In this document: one piece after another, positions 28,188-36,602 of the stretch
How the letters are laid out: each line of letters starts with the position of its first letter
Position numbering within the stretch: position 1 is the first letter of the stretch
Source of the DNA: Rhodospirillales bacterium
Lineage (GTDB): Bacteria > Pseudomonadota > Alphaproteobacteria > Reyranellales > Reyranellaceae
Direction: 5' to 3'
Length of the DNA stretch: 64,000 nt
NCBI GenBank assembly: GCA_009377525.1
Contig: WHTW01000004.1
Location: 43,549 to 107,548, forward strand
The notes under the pieces: model-generated
Seen by the model: only the letters and a program-made list of their open reading frames with translations
What the model was told of the DNA's origin: nothing
Databases searched by the model: none
Translations under genes and position numbers: made by a program

Positions 28188-28703
28188 TCAACGGTAAAGC
28201 TTGTCGATCAGCCCGGCGCCCAGCCCGACCTTGTCGTAGTGGGCCTTGCACAAGGCAATGTACTGATGAACGTCGAAGTAGCCGTCAGGCTCCCCCTTGT
28301 CGTCCAGCCAGACCAGCGGGCCCTTGACGATGAAGAACACCTTCATGGGGTCGGAATGGTAGTGGGCGACCAGGGTGTGGGCCTCGCCCGGCGTCTCGCA
28401 GATGAAGTCGCCAGCGGTCGCCACCCAGTCGCGCTCGAGATAGCCCCACTTGCCCGAGATCGTGTAGACGAAGACCTCGTGCGGATGGTAGTGCCGGTTC
28501 ACCAGCTCGGCCGCCTTGGCCATCAGGATGTCGCACCATTTGTTCTGGCTGGGCGAGATCCACAGCGGCCGCAACGACACGGTCTCGGTGAAGGGTACGT
28601 AGTAGCGCTCGTCGTCGGTCGTGGCGTTGGCGGTGTAGACCTCCGGCAACGCATCGAGTTGGAAGACCTTCTCGATGGGTTTCAGGTTGCGCCAGAATTC
28701 CAT
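28188..28703 (-). CDS. Cupin protein, 2,4'-dihydroxyacetophenone dioxygenase-like
   Basis: 171-residue cupin with a metal-binding motif HYHPHEVFVYTISGKWGY and a second motif around FICETPGEAHTLVAH. Length and the ETPGEAHTL segment resemble the 2,4'-dihydroxyacetophenone dioxygenase group, which cleaves an aryl ketone side chain with a mononuclear iron. Assignment to that reaction is not certain, since many uncharacterised ChrR-type cupins look alike. An aryl ketone role would suit the hydroquinone dioxygenase genes nearby. Confidence 0.7.
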   Translation of the reverse strand: MEFWRNLKPIEKVFQLDALPEVYTANATTDDERYYVPFTETVSLRPLWISPSQNKWCDILMAKAAELVNRHYHPHEVFVYTISGKWGYLERDWVATAGDFICETPGEAHTLVAHYHSDPMKVFFIVKGPLVWLDDKGEPDGYFDVHQYIALCKAHYDKVGLGAGLIDKLYR

Positions 28704-28725
28704 CCCTTCCGCCTTTTGCTTTGTT

Positions 28726-29484
28726 TCAGATGTGCATGCCGCCGTCGGCCATCACCACGCTGCCGGTAGTGAAGGCGCTCTTGTCCGAGGCGAGGAAGAG
28801 CACGGTCTCGGCGACCTCCTCCGCCCTGGCATGGCGGCCGAGCGGGATCACCGAATCGAGGAACTTGCCCGCATCGGTGCCCAGCGCCTCGCTGAGCCCG
28901 CTCTCGACGTTGCGCTGGAACTCGTTGTCGATCGGCCCCGGCGCTACGACGTTCACCCGGATGCGCCGGGACGCCGCCTCCTTGGCGACGGTACGCATCA
29001 AGCCGATCAGCGCGTGCTTGGAGGCGGCATAGGCGGCGATGCCGGGATCGCTGGTCACACCGACCACGCTCGAGGTCATGATGATGCTGCCGCCGTCACG
29101 CATCTTGGGCAGCGCATGCTTGCAGGCCAGGAACGAGCCCTTGAGGTTCACCGCCACCACCGCGTCGAACACGTCCTCGGGGTAGTCGGTCACCGGCCGG
29201 ATGACGCCGCTGATGCCGGCGTTGCTGAACAGCACGTCGATCGGCCCCCAGCGGGCAACCGTGGCGTCGACATAGGCGGTCGTTTCCTTGGCATTGCTGA
29301 CATCTGCCAGCATGGCCGTGGCGCGCCCTTCAGGCAGCGACTTCAGCACGGCGTCGAGGCGTGCGCGGTCGCGATCGACCAGCATCACCTTCGCGCCCTC
29401 GGCAACGAAGCGCGCAACGCTCGCCCGGCCTAGACTGCCGGCGGCGCCGGTCACGATGCAGATCCTGCCGTCGAGCATGCCCAT
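28726..29484 (-). CDS. SDR-family oxidoreductase (classical)
   Basis: 252 residues. Classical SDR with TGAAGSLG (12-19), NAGISG, catalytic Ser in IIMTSSVVG and Tyr/Lys in AAYAASKHALIG. The Asp after strand 2 (VMLVDRD) predicts NAD(H) preference. The ATG at 29484 is followed by another two codons later. It leads the minus-strand group SDR-cupin-CmcJ (29484-27255), whose close spacing suggests cotranscription. Confidence 0.87.
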   Translation of the reverse strand: MGMLDGRICIVTGAAGSLGRASVARFVAEGAKVMLVDRDRARLDAVLKSLPEGRATAMLADVSNAKETTAYVDATVARWGPIDVLFSNAGISGVIRPVTDYPEDVFDAVVAVNLKGSFLACKHALPKMRDGGSIIMTSSVVGVTSDPGIAAYAASKHALIGLMRTVAKEAASRRIRVNVVAPGPIDNEFQRNVESGLSEALGTDAGKFLDSVIPLGRHARAEEVAETVLFLASDKSAFTTGSVVMADGGMHI

Positions 29485-29912
29485 GCCCCCTACCTTGCAC
29501 CGCCGGATCGCTGGCCAGCGTCACCCCGAGCAGCATCATCCCTCACGGGTCCAAGACAGGCGACATGATCATGGCCTCGGGATTTTCCGGCATTTCCGGT
29601 AATTCCGGCGGACCCTCTTGTTTGGAGTGCACCCCTCGGATGAGACGGCAAAACCCCGGACAGCTGGTTGATCATTGATCGGGCCTTTGAAGCTTGAGGT
29701 CAAGGAGGTGCTCGGGCGGGGGCGGCGCGAAGCCGTCAGTTCGCGCAGCGCCGCGCCCGCCCGGAAGACGATGAATACGACCTAGACGACCGATTCCATG
29801 AAACCGATCCTAACGACAGCATTGCGGAAATCTCTGCAAACTGGCTTGGCATGCCGCTTCTCGGGCCGAACAGTTTCGGACAGTTTATGATTCGAATCAT
29901 GGAAACGTCCGA
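29485..29912. other. Gene-free stretch with a family I palindromic repeat
   Basis: No supported gene in about 430 bases. It contains a palindrome at 29713-29763 and, on the plus strand, an open frame without start codon ending at 29916 (ends FMIRIMETSD) that may be a gene remnant. It marks the end of the long minus-strand transport operon. Confidence 0.6.
29713..29763. repeat. Dispersed palindromic repeat, family I (diverged copy)
   Basis: Arms 29713-29728 (CGGGCGGGGGCGGCGC) and 29748-29763 pair with one mismatch and continue inward as GAA...TTC. The right flank CCGGAAGACGATGA is the same as that following the copy at 36532-36588, which supports common descent. Confidence 0.65.
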
Positions 29913-30350
29913 CTAGTTCTTCCAGGCCGGCTTGGGCACCACGACCGTGCCGACGCCGGGACGCTGCGGTGCCGCGCCGACGAAGAGAAGCCATCCTGCC
30001 ACTGGCCGATCAGCCAGAAATTGTCCTGCATCATGTTGTCTACAAGCTTCACCTTGCCCGGCACGGTGTCGAACGTGCCGGTTCTGCAGCTCCTTGATGA
30101 TGGCGGCGTGATCGATCTTGCCGACCCGCTCGATTGCCTGCTCCAGCATCTGCAGCGAGCCATAACCGATCTGGCTGCCCCAGCGGTCCGGCCCGCGCTT
30201 GAACATCTCTTCGTGCTTCTTGGCATAGGCAGCCGTCGATGCGTTGTCCTTAGACCAGCCGCCGAGCGACATGATGCCCTCGGCGTTGGCACCGAAGCGC
30301 TGCGGGTACATGGGAAAGCCGATGCCGACGCCGCAGTCCGAGTCCGATCA
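29913..30350 (-). pseudogene. Remnant of a branched-chain-amino-acid-type ABC binding protein
   Basis: Only the C-terminal third of a LivK-like protein is left. Frame 1 reads GIGFPMYPQRFGANAEG and IGYGSLQMLEQAIERVGKID. Near 30079-30082 one extra base shifts the frame to FDTVPGKVKLVDNMMQDNF; near 29983-29989 a two-base duplication returns it to VGAAPQRPGVGTVVVPK before the stop at 29913. An in-frame stop precedes the homologous part, so the 5' two-thirds are gone. It lies just downstream of the LivM-type permease gene, at the tail of an operon that already has an intact binding protein (33719), so it is a decayed spare copy. Confidence 0.8.
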
Positions 30351-30388
30351 TGGGCAGACGACGAAGACTTTCATGCTGCGTTTCAATC

Positions 30389-31405
30389 TCACGTCGAATT
30401 GAGAGTCTGCTGGCTCGACCTTAACCGACGTTGAACAGGGAAAAAGTGCAAATCGAAGCGACGCTGCACCGTACCCCAGATACCGCCCTTCAAAGTCAGC
30501 ATGACCGTGATGGCGAGCAGGCCGAAAACGATCATGTAGATGGCGCCGTAGTCGGCGAGGTATTCGCGCAGCAGGAAATAGAGGACGACGCCGATGATCG
30601 GCCCTTCGATTGTGCCGATCCCGCCGACCACGACTATGAAGACGATGGTCACCGACCAGTTGATCGAGACCGCCGAGTCTGGCGAGATGCGGAGCTTGGT
30701 CAGAAAGATCAGCCCGCCGACCAGGCCGAAAGCCGCGGCGGCGACGACATAGACCCAAGTCTTGAGCTGCGTCACCGAGATGCCGATGCTTTCGGAGGCG
30801 ACCTCGCTGTCGCGCAGCGCCATCAGCGCCAGCCCGAAGCGCGAGCGCAACAGGAGGTAGACGCCGGCGATCGAGCCGAGACCGATCAGCGCCGCGAGCC
30901 AGAAGGCGAGCGCCTCACGCCACCATGGTTCGATGCCGCGCACGGTTGCGGTGATCGAAATTCCCGAACCGCCGCCCAGCCACGACCAGTTGGCGAAGAC
31001 CAGGCGCCAGCATTCCGCCACGATCCAGGTGCCGACGGCGAAATAGGCGCCATGCAGGCGGAACAGCAGCTTCGACATCGGCCAGGCGAACAGGCCGGCG
31101 AGTGCCGAGCCGATGGCAAGGGTAAGATATGGATCGAGGCCGAGGCGATAGGCGAACAGCACGAGAGCATAGCCGCCGATGCCGATGAAGGCCTGCTGGC
31201 CGAAGGAGATCAGACCGCCGTAACCCGCCATGAGATTCCATACCTGCGCCAGCGCGAGGTAGTAGAGAAGCTCGACGCCGGTCCGCATCGTTCCCGAGCC
31301 CGCCCACCACGGCATGGAAGCGACCGCGGCGATCACCCCGATGGCCACGACGGCGCCGGTGCGACTGGCCCTGGTTGCGGTTTCGATGACGACGTCAAGC
31401 CGCAT
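30389..31405 (-). CDS. Branched-chain-type ABC permease (LivM family), transporter 1
   Basis: 338 residues from the ATG at 31405, two bases after the LivH-type stop. Many hydrophobic helices, with the family segments LAQVWNLMAGYGGLISFGQQAFIG, GAYFAVGTWIVAECWRL and coupling region LALMALRDSEVASESIGISV. The C-terminus extends past the usual end with a basic tail (VQRRFDLHFFPVQRRLRSS). It partners the LivH-type gene upstream. Because it is cotranscribed with hydroquinone dioxygenase genes, aromatic or carboxylate import is more likely than amino-acid import. Confidence 0.9.
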   Translation of the reverse strand: MRLDVVIETATRASRTGAVVAIGVIAAVASMPWWAGSGTMRTGVELLYYLALAQVWNLMAGYGGLISFGQQAFIGIGGYALVLFAYRLGLDPYLTLAIGSALAGLFAWPMSKLLFRLHGAYFAVGTWIVAECWRLVFANWSWLGGGSGISITATVRGIEPWWREALAFWLAALIGLGSIAGVYLLLRSRFGLALMALRDSEVASESIGISVTQLKTWVYVVAAAAFGLVGGLIFLTKLRISPDSAVSINWSVTIVFIVVVGGIGTIEGPIIGVVLYFLLREYLADYGAIYMIVFGLLAITVMLTLKGGIWGTVQRRFDLHFFPVQRRLRSSQQTLNST

Positions 31406-31407
31406 GA

Positions 31408-32280
31408 TCAGGCATCCCGCGTCCGCGGAAAGAGGCCCTGCGGGCGGACTGCGAGAATGATCAGGAACGCCGCATGGCCGAACAGGATTCCCCACCCCGG
31501 ATCGATGCGAAAGCCGATCGCCTGGGCGATGCCGAGGACCATGCTGCCGGCGAGCGTACCCCACAGCGAGCCCATGCCGCCGATGATCACCGCCTCGAAG
31601 GCGAAGAGAAGCTGCGGCGGACCGAGCGCCGGATCGAAGATCGTGCCGATGCCGAAGAACGTACCGGCGATACCAACCGTGGCAAAGGCGACCGCCATGG
31701 CGAGCGCATGGACATGACGCGGATCGTAGCCCATGAGCTGCACGATCTCCGGATCGTCGGAAACGGCGCGAAAAGCACGGCCAAGCCGGCTGCGACGAAA
31801 GAACTGTTCCAATCCCCCGATGGTCAGGGCGGCGGTCGCCAAGGTCATGAGCGGAAACCAGCCCATCGAGATCCCGTCAGCAAACGAAACTCCCGTACTG
31901 CTGAGATTGCCGGCCTGCAGGCGCCTTGAATCGGCCGAGAAGACCTCGAGCAGGCTGTTCTGGATGATCACCGACAGGCCGAAGGTGATCAGCAGTGCCG
32001 GCATGATGTCTCGGCCGATGGCGCGGTTAAGCAAGCCGCGTTGCACGGCATAGCCCAACATCGCCATCGCCGGCACGACGATCAGCAGGGCCGAAAGCGG
32101 ATGCAGGCCCAACGCATTGACCGTCACCAGCGCCAGGTAGGCGGCGAGCACGATGAAGTCGCCATGGGCAACGTTCACCAGGCGCATCACGCCGAAGGCG
32201 AGCGAGAGGCCGATCGCCATCAAGGCATAGCGGCCGCCCAGCAGCGTGCCTTGCAGCAGGGTGTCGAGCAGGTTCGCCAT
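31408..32280 (-). CDS. Branched-chain-type ABC permease (LivH family), transporter 1
   Basis: 290 residues. N-terminal LLQGTLLGGRYALMAIGLSLAFGVMRLVNVAHGDF is the LivH hallmark; the coupling loop is RAVSDDPEIVQLMGYDPRHV and the C-terminus reads GFRIDPGWGILFGHAAF, then RPQGLFP. It starts one base after the end of the LivF-type gene and is followed by LivM with a 2-base gap. It forms the membrane channel with the product of 30389. Confidence 0.92.
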   Translation of the reverse strand: MANLLDTLLQGTLLGGRYALMAIGLSLAFGVMRLVNVAHGDFIVLAAYLALVTVNALGLHPLSALLIVVPAMAMLGYAVQRGLLNRAIGRDIMPALLITFGLSVIIQNSLLEVFSADSRRLQAGNLSSTGVSFADGISMGWFPLMTLATAALTIGGLEQFFRRSRLGRAFRAVSDDPEIVQLMGYDPRHVHALAMAVAFATVGIAGTFFGIGTIFDPALGPPQLLFAFEAVIIGGMGSLWGTLAGSMVLGIAQAIGFRIDPGWGILFGHAAFLIILAVRPQGLFPRTRDA

Positions 32281-32281
32281 G

Positions 32282-32986
32282 TCAGTGCAGACCGAAATAG
32301 GCTTGCGAGATTTGCTCGCGGCTCAGTGCCCCGGCGCGGCCGGTCAGCGACACCCTGCCCTCCTGGAAGCAATAGAGGCGATCGGCGGCGCGCATTGCCT
32401 GGCCGACATCCTGCTCCACCAGCACGATGGCGGCGCCCGCCGCGCGGATTTGCGGGAAAACGGCGTAAATGTTCCTCACCGCCGCCGGTGCCAGGCCAAG
32501 CGACAGCTCGTCACAAAGCAGAAGCCGCGGATTGCCCATGAGCGCGCGACCGATCGCAACCATCTGCTGCTGTCCGCCAGACAGGGCCGTCGCCGGCGCT
32601 GTACGGCGCTCGCGCAACATCGGGAAGAGGTCGTAGACGGAAGCGAGCGTCCAGGGACCCTCACCGGCCTGATCGGCGCCGATCGCCAGGTTTTCCTCCA
32701 CACTGAGGCTTGGGAAGAGGCGCCGTCCTTCGGGCACCAGGGCCATGCCGAGCCGGGCGATGACATGCGCCGGCAGGCTTTCGATGCCGGCGCCGCCGAA
32801 ACGGATGCCCTCGCCCGCGCTTTTCACCAATCCGACCAGGCTGCGCAGAAACGTCGACTTGCCGGCGCCGTTGGCGCCGATGATCGCCACCACCTCGCCT
32901 GTGGCGACCTCGAAATCGATACCGTAGAGCGCCTGGAAGTCGCCATAAAAAGCCGTCAGGCCGCGGGTCTCGAGCAGCAGGGTCAT
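32282..32986 (-). CDS. Branched-chain-type ABC ATPase (LivF family), transporter 1
   Basis: 234 residues. Walker A GANGAGKST (37-45), signature LSGGQQQM, the LivF-typical ALVPEGRRLFPSLSVEENL, and LVEQDVGQAMRAADR near the switch His position (where Gln-Asp is seen, as in many LivF proteins). Its start overlaps the LivG-type gene by 4 bases, and it is followed directly by the LivH-type permease. Confidence 0.92.
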   Translation of the reverse strand: MTLLLETRGLTAFYGDFQALYGIDFEVATGEVVAIIGANGAGKSTFLRSLVGLVKSAGEGIRFGGAGIESLPAHVIARLGMALVPEGRRLFPSLSVEENLAIGADQAGEGPWTLASVYDLFPMLRERRTAPATALSGGQQQMVAIGRALMGNPRLLLCDELSLGLAPAAVRNIYAVFPQIRAAGAAIVLVEQDVGQAMRAADRLYCFQEGRVSLTGRAGALSREQISQAYFGLH

Positions 32987-33711
32987 GCCGAGGCGTCCAT
33001 GCCCATATAGACCTCGCGCACTTCGCGCGACGCCATCACGGCCTGCGGCTCGCCCTCCTGCAGCAGGGCGCCGAGATTGATCACCACCAGCCGGTCGACC
33101 ACCCGCAACAGCGCCCGCACGACATGCTCGATCCAGATGATGGAAACGCCTTCCCGCCTCAGGCCGTTGATGGTGTCCGTGAGAAGGAGCGTCTCGTCGT
33201 CGGTCAATCCACCGGCGATCTCGTCGAGTAACAGCAGGCGCGGCCGGGTCGACATGGCGCGCGCCAGCTCCAGCCGCTTGCGATCGAGCAAGGTGAGGCT
33301 TCCAGCCAGCCGGTTGGCCTTAGCCGCGAGGTCGGTGCGCTTGAGGATGGCATGACACTCTGCTGCCCCTGCCCGCTCCGTCAGCCCGCCGCCAAACACC
33401 GCGCCGACCAGCAAATTCTCGAACACGGTCATGCCGGCGAAAGGATGTGGAATCTGGAACGAGCGGCCGATGCCAAGGCGGCATCGTTCGGCCGCCGGCT
33501 GCGTGGTGATGTCGTTGCCATCGTAGAAGATCCGTCCGGCATCGGGCCTCATGTGGCCGGCGATCAAGTTGAACAAGGTCGATTTGCCGGCACCGTTCGG
33601 CCCAAGAATGCCGAGCGCCTCGCCTGTCTGAAGCGAGACGCTCAGCCCATCGACTGCCTTGAGCGCGCCGAACGACTTGGAGACGTTGTCGAGCCTGAGA
33701 AGCGCGTCCAT
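32983..33711 (-). CDS. Branched-chain-type ABC ATPase (LivG family), transporter 1
   Basis: 242 residues. Walker A GPNGAGKST (37-45) and Walker B RLLLLDEIAGGL are intact, and RSFQIPHPFAGMTVFENLLVG is typical of LivG. The ABC signature is degenerate: LTLLDRKRLELARA stands where LSxGQ would be, and the Pro after the Walker B Glu is Ile. This suggests an asymmetric LivF-LivG pair with one strong ATP site. It lies 7 bases downstream of the binding-protein gene. Confidence 0.9.
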   Translation of the reverse strand: MDALLRLDNVSKSFGALKAVDGLSVSLQTGEALGILGPNGAGKSTLFNLIAGHMRPDAGRIFYDGNDITTQPAAERCRLGIGRSFQIPHPFAGMTVFENLLVGAVFGGGLTERAGAAECHAILKRTDLAAKANRLAGSLTLLDRKRLELARAMSTRPRLLLLDEIAGGLTDDETLLLTDTINGLRREGVSIIWIEHVVRALLRVVDRLVVINLGALLQEGEPQAVMASREVREVYMGMDASA

Positions 33712-33718
33712 CGCGCGG

Positions 33719-35017
33719 TCACGTGATCGGCTTCAGCTTGTCGGCGACCGGGATCGCGGGCGCCTGGGAATTGTCGATGATCACCAGCTCGTACTTGTAC
33801 TTGCCGCTGCTTCGCCGCCACTGGCCGCCGGCCAACGGTGTCTTGGCGACGTTCTTGAAAGGCGGCATCTTTCCGAATTCGACCTTGCCGACGATGGTGT
33901 CGAGCGCGGTCGCCGCGATCGCGTCGCGAATCGCCGCCGGTTGGCCCAGATCCTTGGTGCGCTTCAGCGCATCGGCGGCGACTTCGAACAGGGCATGAGC
34001 AAAACCAATCGGCTGAGTCCATTGCTTGCCCGTCGCACTCTCATAGGCGGCAGCGAGCTCGCGACAGCTCTGCCCCGTCAAGGTCGACTTGAAAGGATAG
34101 GTGGGAGTCCACCAGACCTCCGTCGACAGGCCGTTGCCGTTGTCGCCCAACGCCTCGACCGATGCCGGGAAGAGCAGCGCCTTGCCGACACTGGCGATCT
34201 TCGGCCTAAAGCCTTTCTGCAGCGCCTGGTTCCAGAAGGTCGTAAAATCCGGCGGGATCGGCACGCCCGTCAGGATCTCGGCCTTGGCATCACGGAAGGC
34301 CTGGATCTGGGCACTGAAATCCGCCGTCAGGTTTTGATAGCGGCCCGGATCGGTGATCTTGTAGCCGTCCTTTGCCAGGACGGGCGGGAAGCCGAGTGTC
34401 TTGTCGCCCCAGGCATTGCCGTCGCCGTCGTTGGGGAACAGCCCGCCGACCATCTTGTTGGTGGGCAGCGAATTCCACATCGAGACGAACGTGCCGATGA
34501 TGTCTTCGAGGCCCCAGAAGAAGTGATAGGTGTAATCGAAGCCCGTGCCTGGCTTTCCCCCGCGGCCGAAGAACCAGGGCTGCCACGGCGCGACGGTCGA
34601 GATACAGGGCTTCTTCTCCAGTTCGCACTGGTCGGAGACCGGATTGGTGGTCTCGGGCGTCGAGGACACCAGCATGAGGTCGATCTTGTCCTTGAGGATC
34701 AGGTCGGCCGCGACATCGGCGGCGCGCGCCGGATTGGACGTCGAGTCCTTGACGATGATCTCGACCGGGTAGCTCCTCCCGCCGATCGCGAGACCGTTGA
34801 CCCACAACTTTCTCATCGCCTCGACCACGAAGCCGTCCGCCTCGGCGAACGGCGCGAGCGGCCCGGTGCGCGGCGTCACCAGGCCGAGCTTGAGCGTGCG
34901 CGTCGATTGCGCGTGTAGCGCTGTCGTCCAGTTCGCAGCGGAGCCGGCTGCGCCGATTGCCGCCGCACTCTTGAGAACGGTCCGCCGCGACGGACCCCGT
35001 GCCTTGCGGTTGCTCAT
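33719..35017 (-). CDS. ABC periplasmic binding protein (LivK-like), transporter 1
   Basis: 432 residues from the ATG at 35017 (GGGGAGGA just upstream). The N-terminus PSRRTVLKSAAAIGAAGSAA is a twin-arginine-type signal. The mature part starts LKLGLVTPRTGPLAPFAEAD and has SSTPETTNPVSDQCELEKKP and the hinge-region FRDAKAEILTGVPIPPDF. It belongs to the Peripla_BP_6 group that often binds aromatic or aliphatic acids. It sits between the semialdehyde dehydrogenase and the LivG gene, tying uptake to hydroquinone metabolism. Confidence 0.88.
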   Translation of the reverse strand: MSNRKARGPSRRTVLKSAAAIGAAGSAANWTTALHAQSTRTLKLGLVTPRTGPLAPFAEADGFVVEAMRKLWVNGLAIGGRSYPVEIIVKDSTSNPARAADVAADLILKDKIDLMLVSSTPETTNPVSDQCELEKKPCISTVAPWQPWFFGRGGKPGTGFDYTYHFFWGLEDIIGTFVSMWNSLPTNKMVGGLFPNDGDGNAWGDKTLGFPPVLAKDGYKITDPGRYQNLTADFSAQIQAFRDAKAEILTGVPIPPDFTTFWNQALQKGFRPKIASVGKALLFPASVEALGDNGNGLSTEVWWTPTYPFKSTLTGQSCRELAAAYESATGKQWTQPIGFAHALFEVAADALKRTKDLGQPAAIRDAIAATALDTIVGKVEFGKMPPFKNVAKTPLAGGQWRRSSGKYKYELVIIDNSQAPAIPVADKLKPIT

Positions 35018-35042
35018 GGTCGGTCCTCCCCGTAGACGCGTT

Positions 35043-36560
35043 TCAACGCTTGTAGAATGGCGGAACCTGCGCATCGACATTGACCCAGATCGAGCGCGCC
35101 TCGGTGTAGTCGTGCATCGCCTCGAAGCCCATCTCGCGGCCATAGCCCGACTTGCCGACACCGCCGAAGGGCGAGCCGGGATTGACGCGCTTGTAGCTGT
35201 TGATCCAGCAGATGCCGCCGCGCAGCCCGCGCGCCATCTTGTGGGCGCGCGCCAGATCGGCCGTCCAGAGACCGGCGCCGAGGCCGTATTCGGTGGCGTT
35301 GGCGATCGACAGCGCTTCCTCGTCGCTCTCGAAAGTGAGGACCGTGACGAAAGGACCGAACACCTCTTCCTGGGCGACACGGTCGGTCGGCTTGGCGCAC
35401 ACGACCGTCGGCAGCACATAGCAACCCTTGGCCAAGGCCGGATCGGCTGGCGCCATGCCGCCGGCCAGTATCGTTCCGCCTTGGTCCTTCGCGACCTTGA
35501 TGTAGTCGACCACCCGATCGCGGTGCAGTGTGGAGGTCAGAGGGCCCATCTCGGTCGTGAGTTCGCACGGGTCGCCAACCTTGATCGAGCGCGTGAGGGT
35601 CAGGAACTTCTCCAGGAAAGAGTCGGCGATGCGCTTGTGCAGGATCAGCCGTGAACCGGCGATGCACGCCTGGCCCTGGTTATGAAAGATCGCCCACGCC
35701 GAGCCGTTGACCGCCGCCACGATATTCGCGTCGTCGAAGACAATGTTGGCGCCCTTGCCGCCCAGCTCGAGCTGCACGCGCTTGAGATTGCCCTTCGACG
35801 CCTCGACGATCCTGCGCCCGGTGGCGGTGGAACCGGTGAAGGCGATCTTGCCGATCCGCGGATGTTCGGCCAGGCGCTGGCCGACGGTGTGGCCATAGCC
35901 TGGGACGATGTTGACGACGCCGTTGGGGAAACCGACCTCGCTCATCAACTCGGCGACGCGCAGCGTCGACAGCGGTGTTATCTCCGATGGCTTCATTACC
36001 ACCGTGTTGCCGGCGGCAAGAGCCGGGCCCATGTTCCAGCTCACGAACATCAGCGGGAAATTCCACGGCACGATCTGGCCGACCACGCCGATCGGCGCGC
36101 GCAGCACATAGTTGAGAAACCCGGCCTCCACCGGCACGACGCTGCCCTGGAACTTGTCGGCCATGCCGCCGAAGTAGCGGAAGCACGCGGCGGTTCGCGG
36201 CACGTCGATGAAGCGTGAGTCGCGGATCGGATGGCCGGTGTCGATGGTCTCGAGCATGGCGAGCTCGTCGCCATGAGCCTCGATGGCGTCGGCCAGCTTG
36301 AGCAGCAGAAGGCCGCGGTCTGCAGCCGCCATTTCTGACCAGGCGGGAAAGGCCCGCTCGGCCGCCGCCACGGCGCGATCGACATCCTCCACCCCACCCT
36401 CGGCGATGGTCGCAATCAGCGCGTTGTCGTGCGGTGACAGGACGTCGAGGGTGCGCCCATCGGCAGCGTCGACGAACGCGCCGTCGATGTAGAGCTTGTC
36501 GCGGATCCCCCGGACGGCCTCTTCATGCTCATTCGGACCGCGCGCATCTTGCGCGCTCAT
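35043..36560 (-). CDS. Aldehyde dehydrogenase, probable 4-hydroxymuconic semialdehyde dehydrogenase
   Basis: About 505 residues. NAD(P)-dependent ALDH with the catalytic Cys in FHNQGQACIAGSRL, the general base Glu in RVQLELGGKGANIVF, and the cofactor-site segments PWNFPLMFVSWNMGPAL and FTGSTATGRR. It follows the two hydroquinone dioxygenase subunits, where enzymes oxidising 4-hydroxymuconic semialdehyde to maleylacetate are found, so that role is inferred. The start codon at 36560 lies inside a palindromic repeat (36532-36588) that supplies the first residues; the conserved ALDH sequence begins around DKLYIDGAFV. A longer frame to 36599 is also open. Confidence 0.85.
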   Translation of the reverse strand: MSAQDARGPNEHEEAVRGIRDKLYIDGAFVDAADGRTLDVLSPHDNALIATIAEGGVEDVDRAVAAAERAFPAWSEMAAADRGLLLLKLADAIEAHGDELAMLETIDTGHPIRDSRFIDVPRTAACFRYFGGMADKFQGSVVPVEAGFLNYVLRAPIGVVGQIVPWNFPLMFVSWNMGPALAAGNTVVMKPSEITPLSTLRVAELMSEVGFPNGVVNIVPGYGHTVGQRLAEHPRIGKIAFTGSTATGRRIVEASKGNLKRVQLELGGKGANIVFDDANIVAAVNGSAWAIFHNQGQACIAGSRLILHKRIADSFLEKFLTLTRSIKVGDPCELTTEMGPLTSTLHRDRVVDYIKVAKDQGGTILAGGMAPADPALAKGCYVLPTVVCAKPTDRVAQEEVFGPFVTVLTFESDEEALSIANATEYGLGAGLWTADLARAHKMARGLRGGICWINSYKRVNPGSPFGGVGKSGYGREMGFEAMHDYTEARSIWVNVDAQVPPFYKR

Positions 36561-36588
36561 GAGCGAGCCGGAGGCTCGCGGTCCGGAA
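36532..36588. repeat. Dispersed palindromic repeat, family I, overlapping a gene start
   Basis: Outer stem CGGACCGCG (36534-36542) with CGCGGTCCG (36577-36585). Inside lie two small hairpins (GCGC...GCGC around 36541-36555 and GCGAGCC...GGCTCGC) and the perfect palindrome GCTCATGAGC. The ATG of the ALDH gene (minus strand, 36560) is in this inner palindrome. Confidence 0.8.
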
Positions 36589-36602
36589 GACGATGACATG
36601 AC

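Noticed and set aside
29736..29916. Plus-strand open frame ending FMIRIMETSD
   Set aside because: No usable start codon and preceded by an in-frame stop; perhaps a remnant, but no family recognised.
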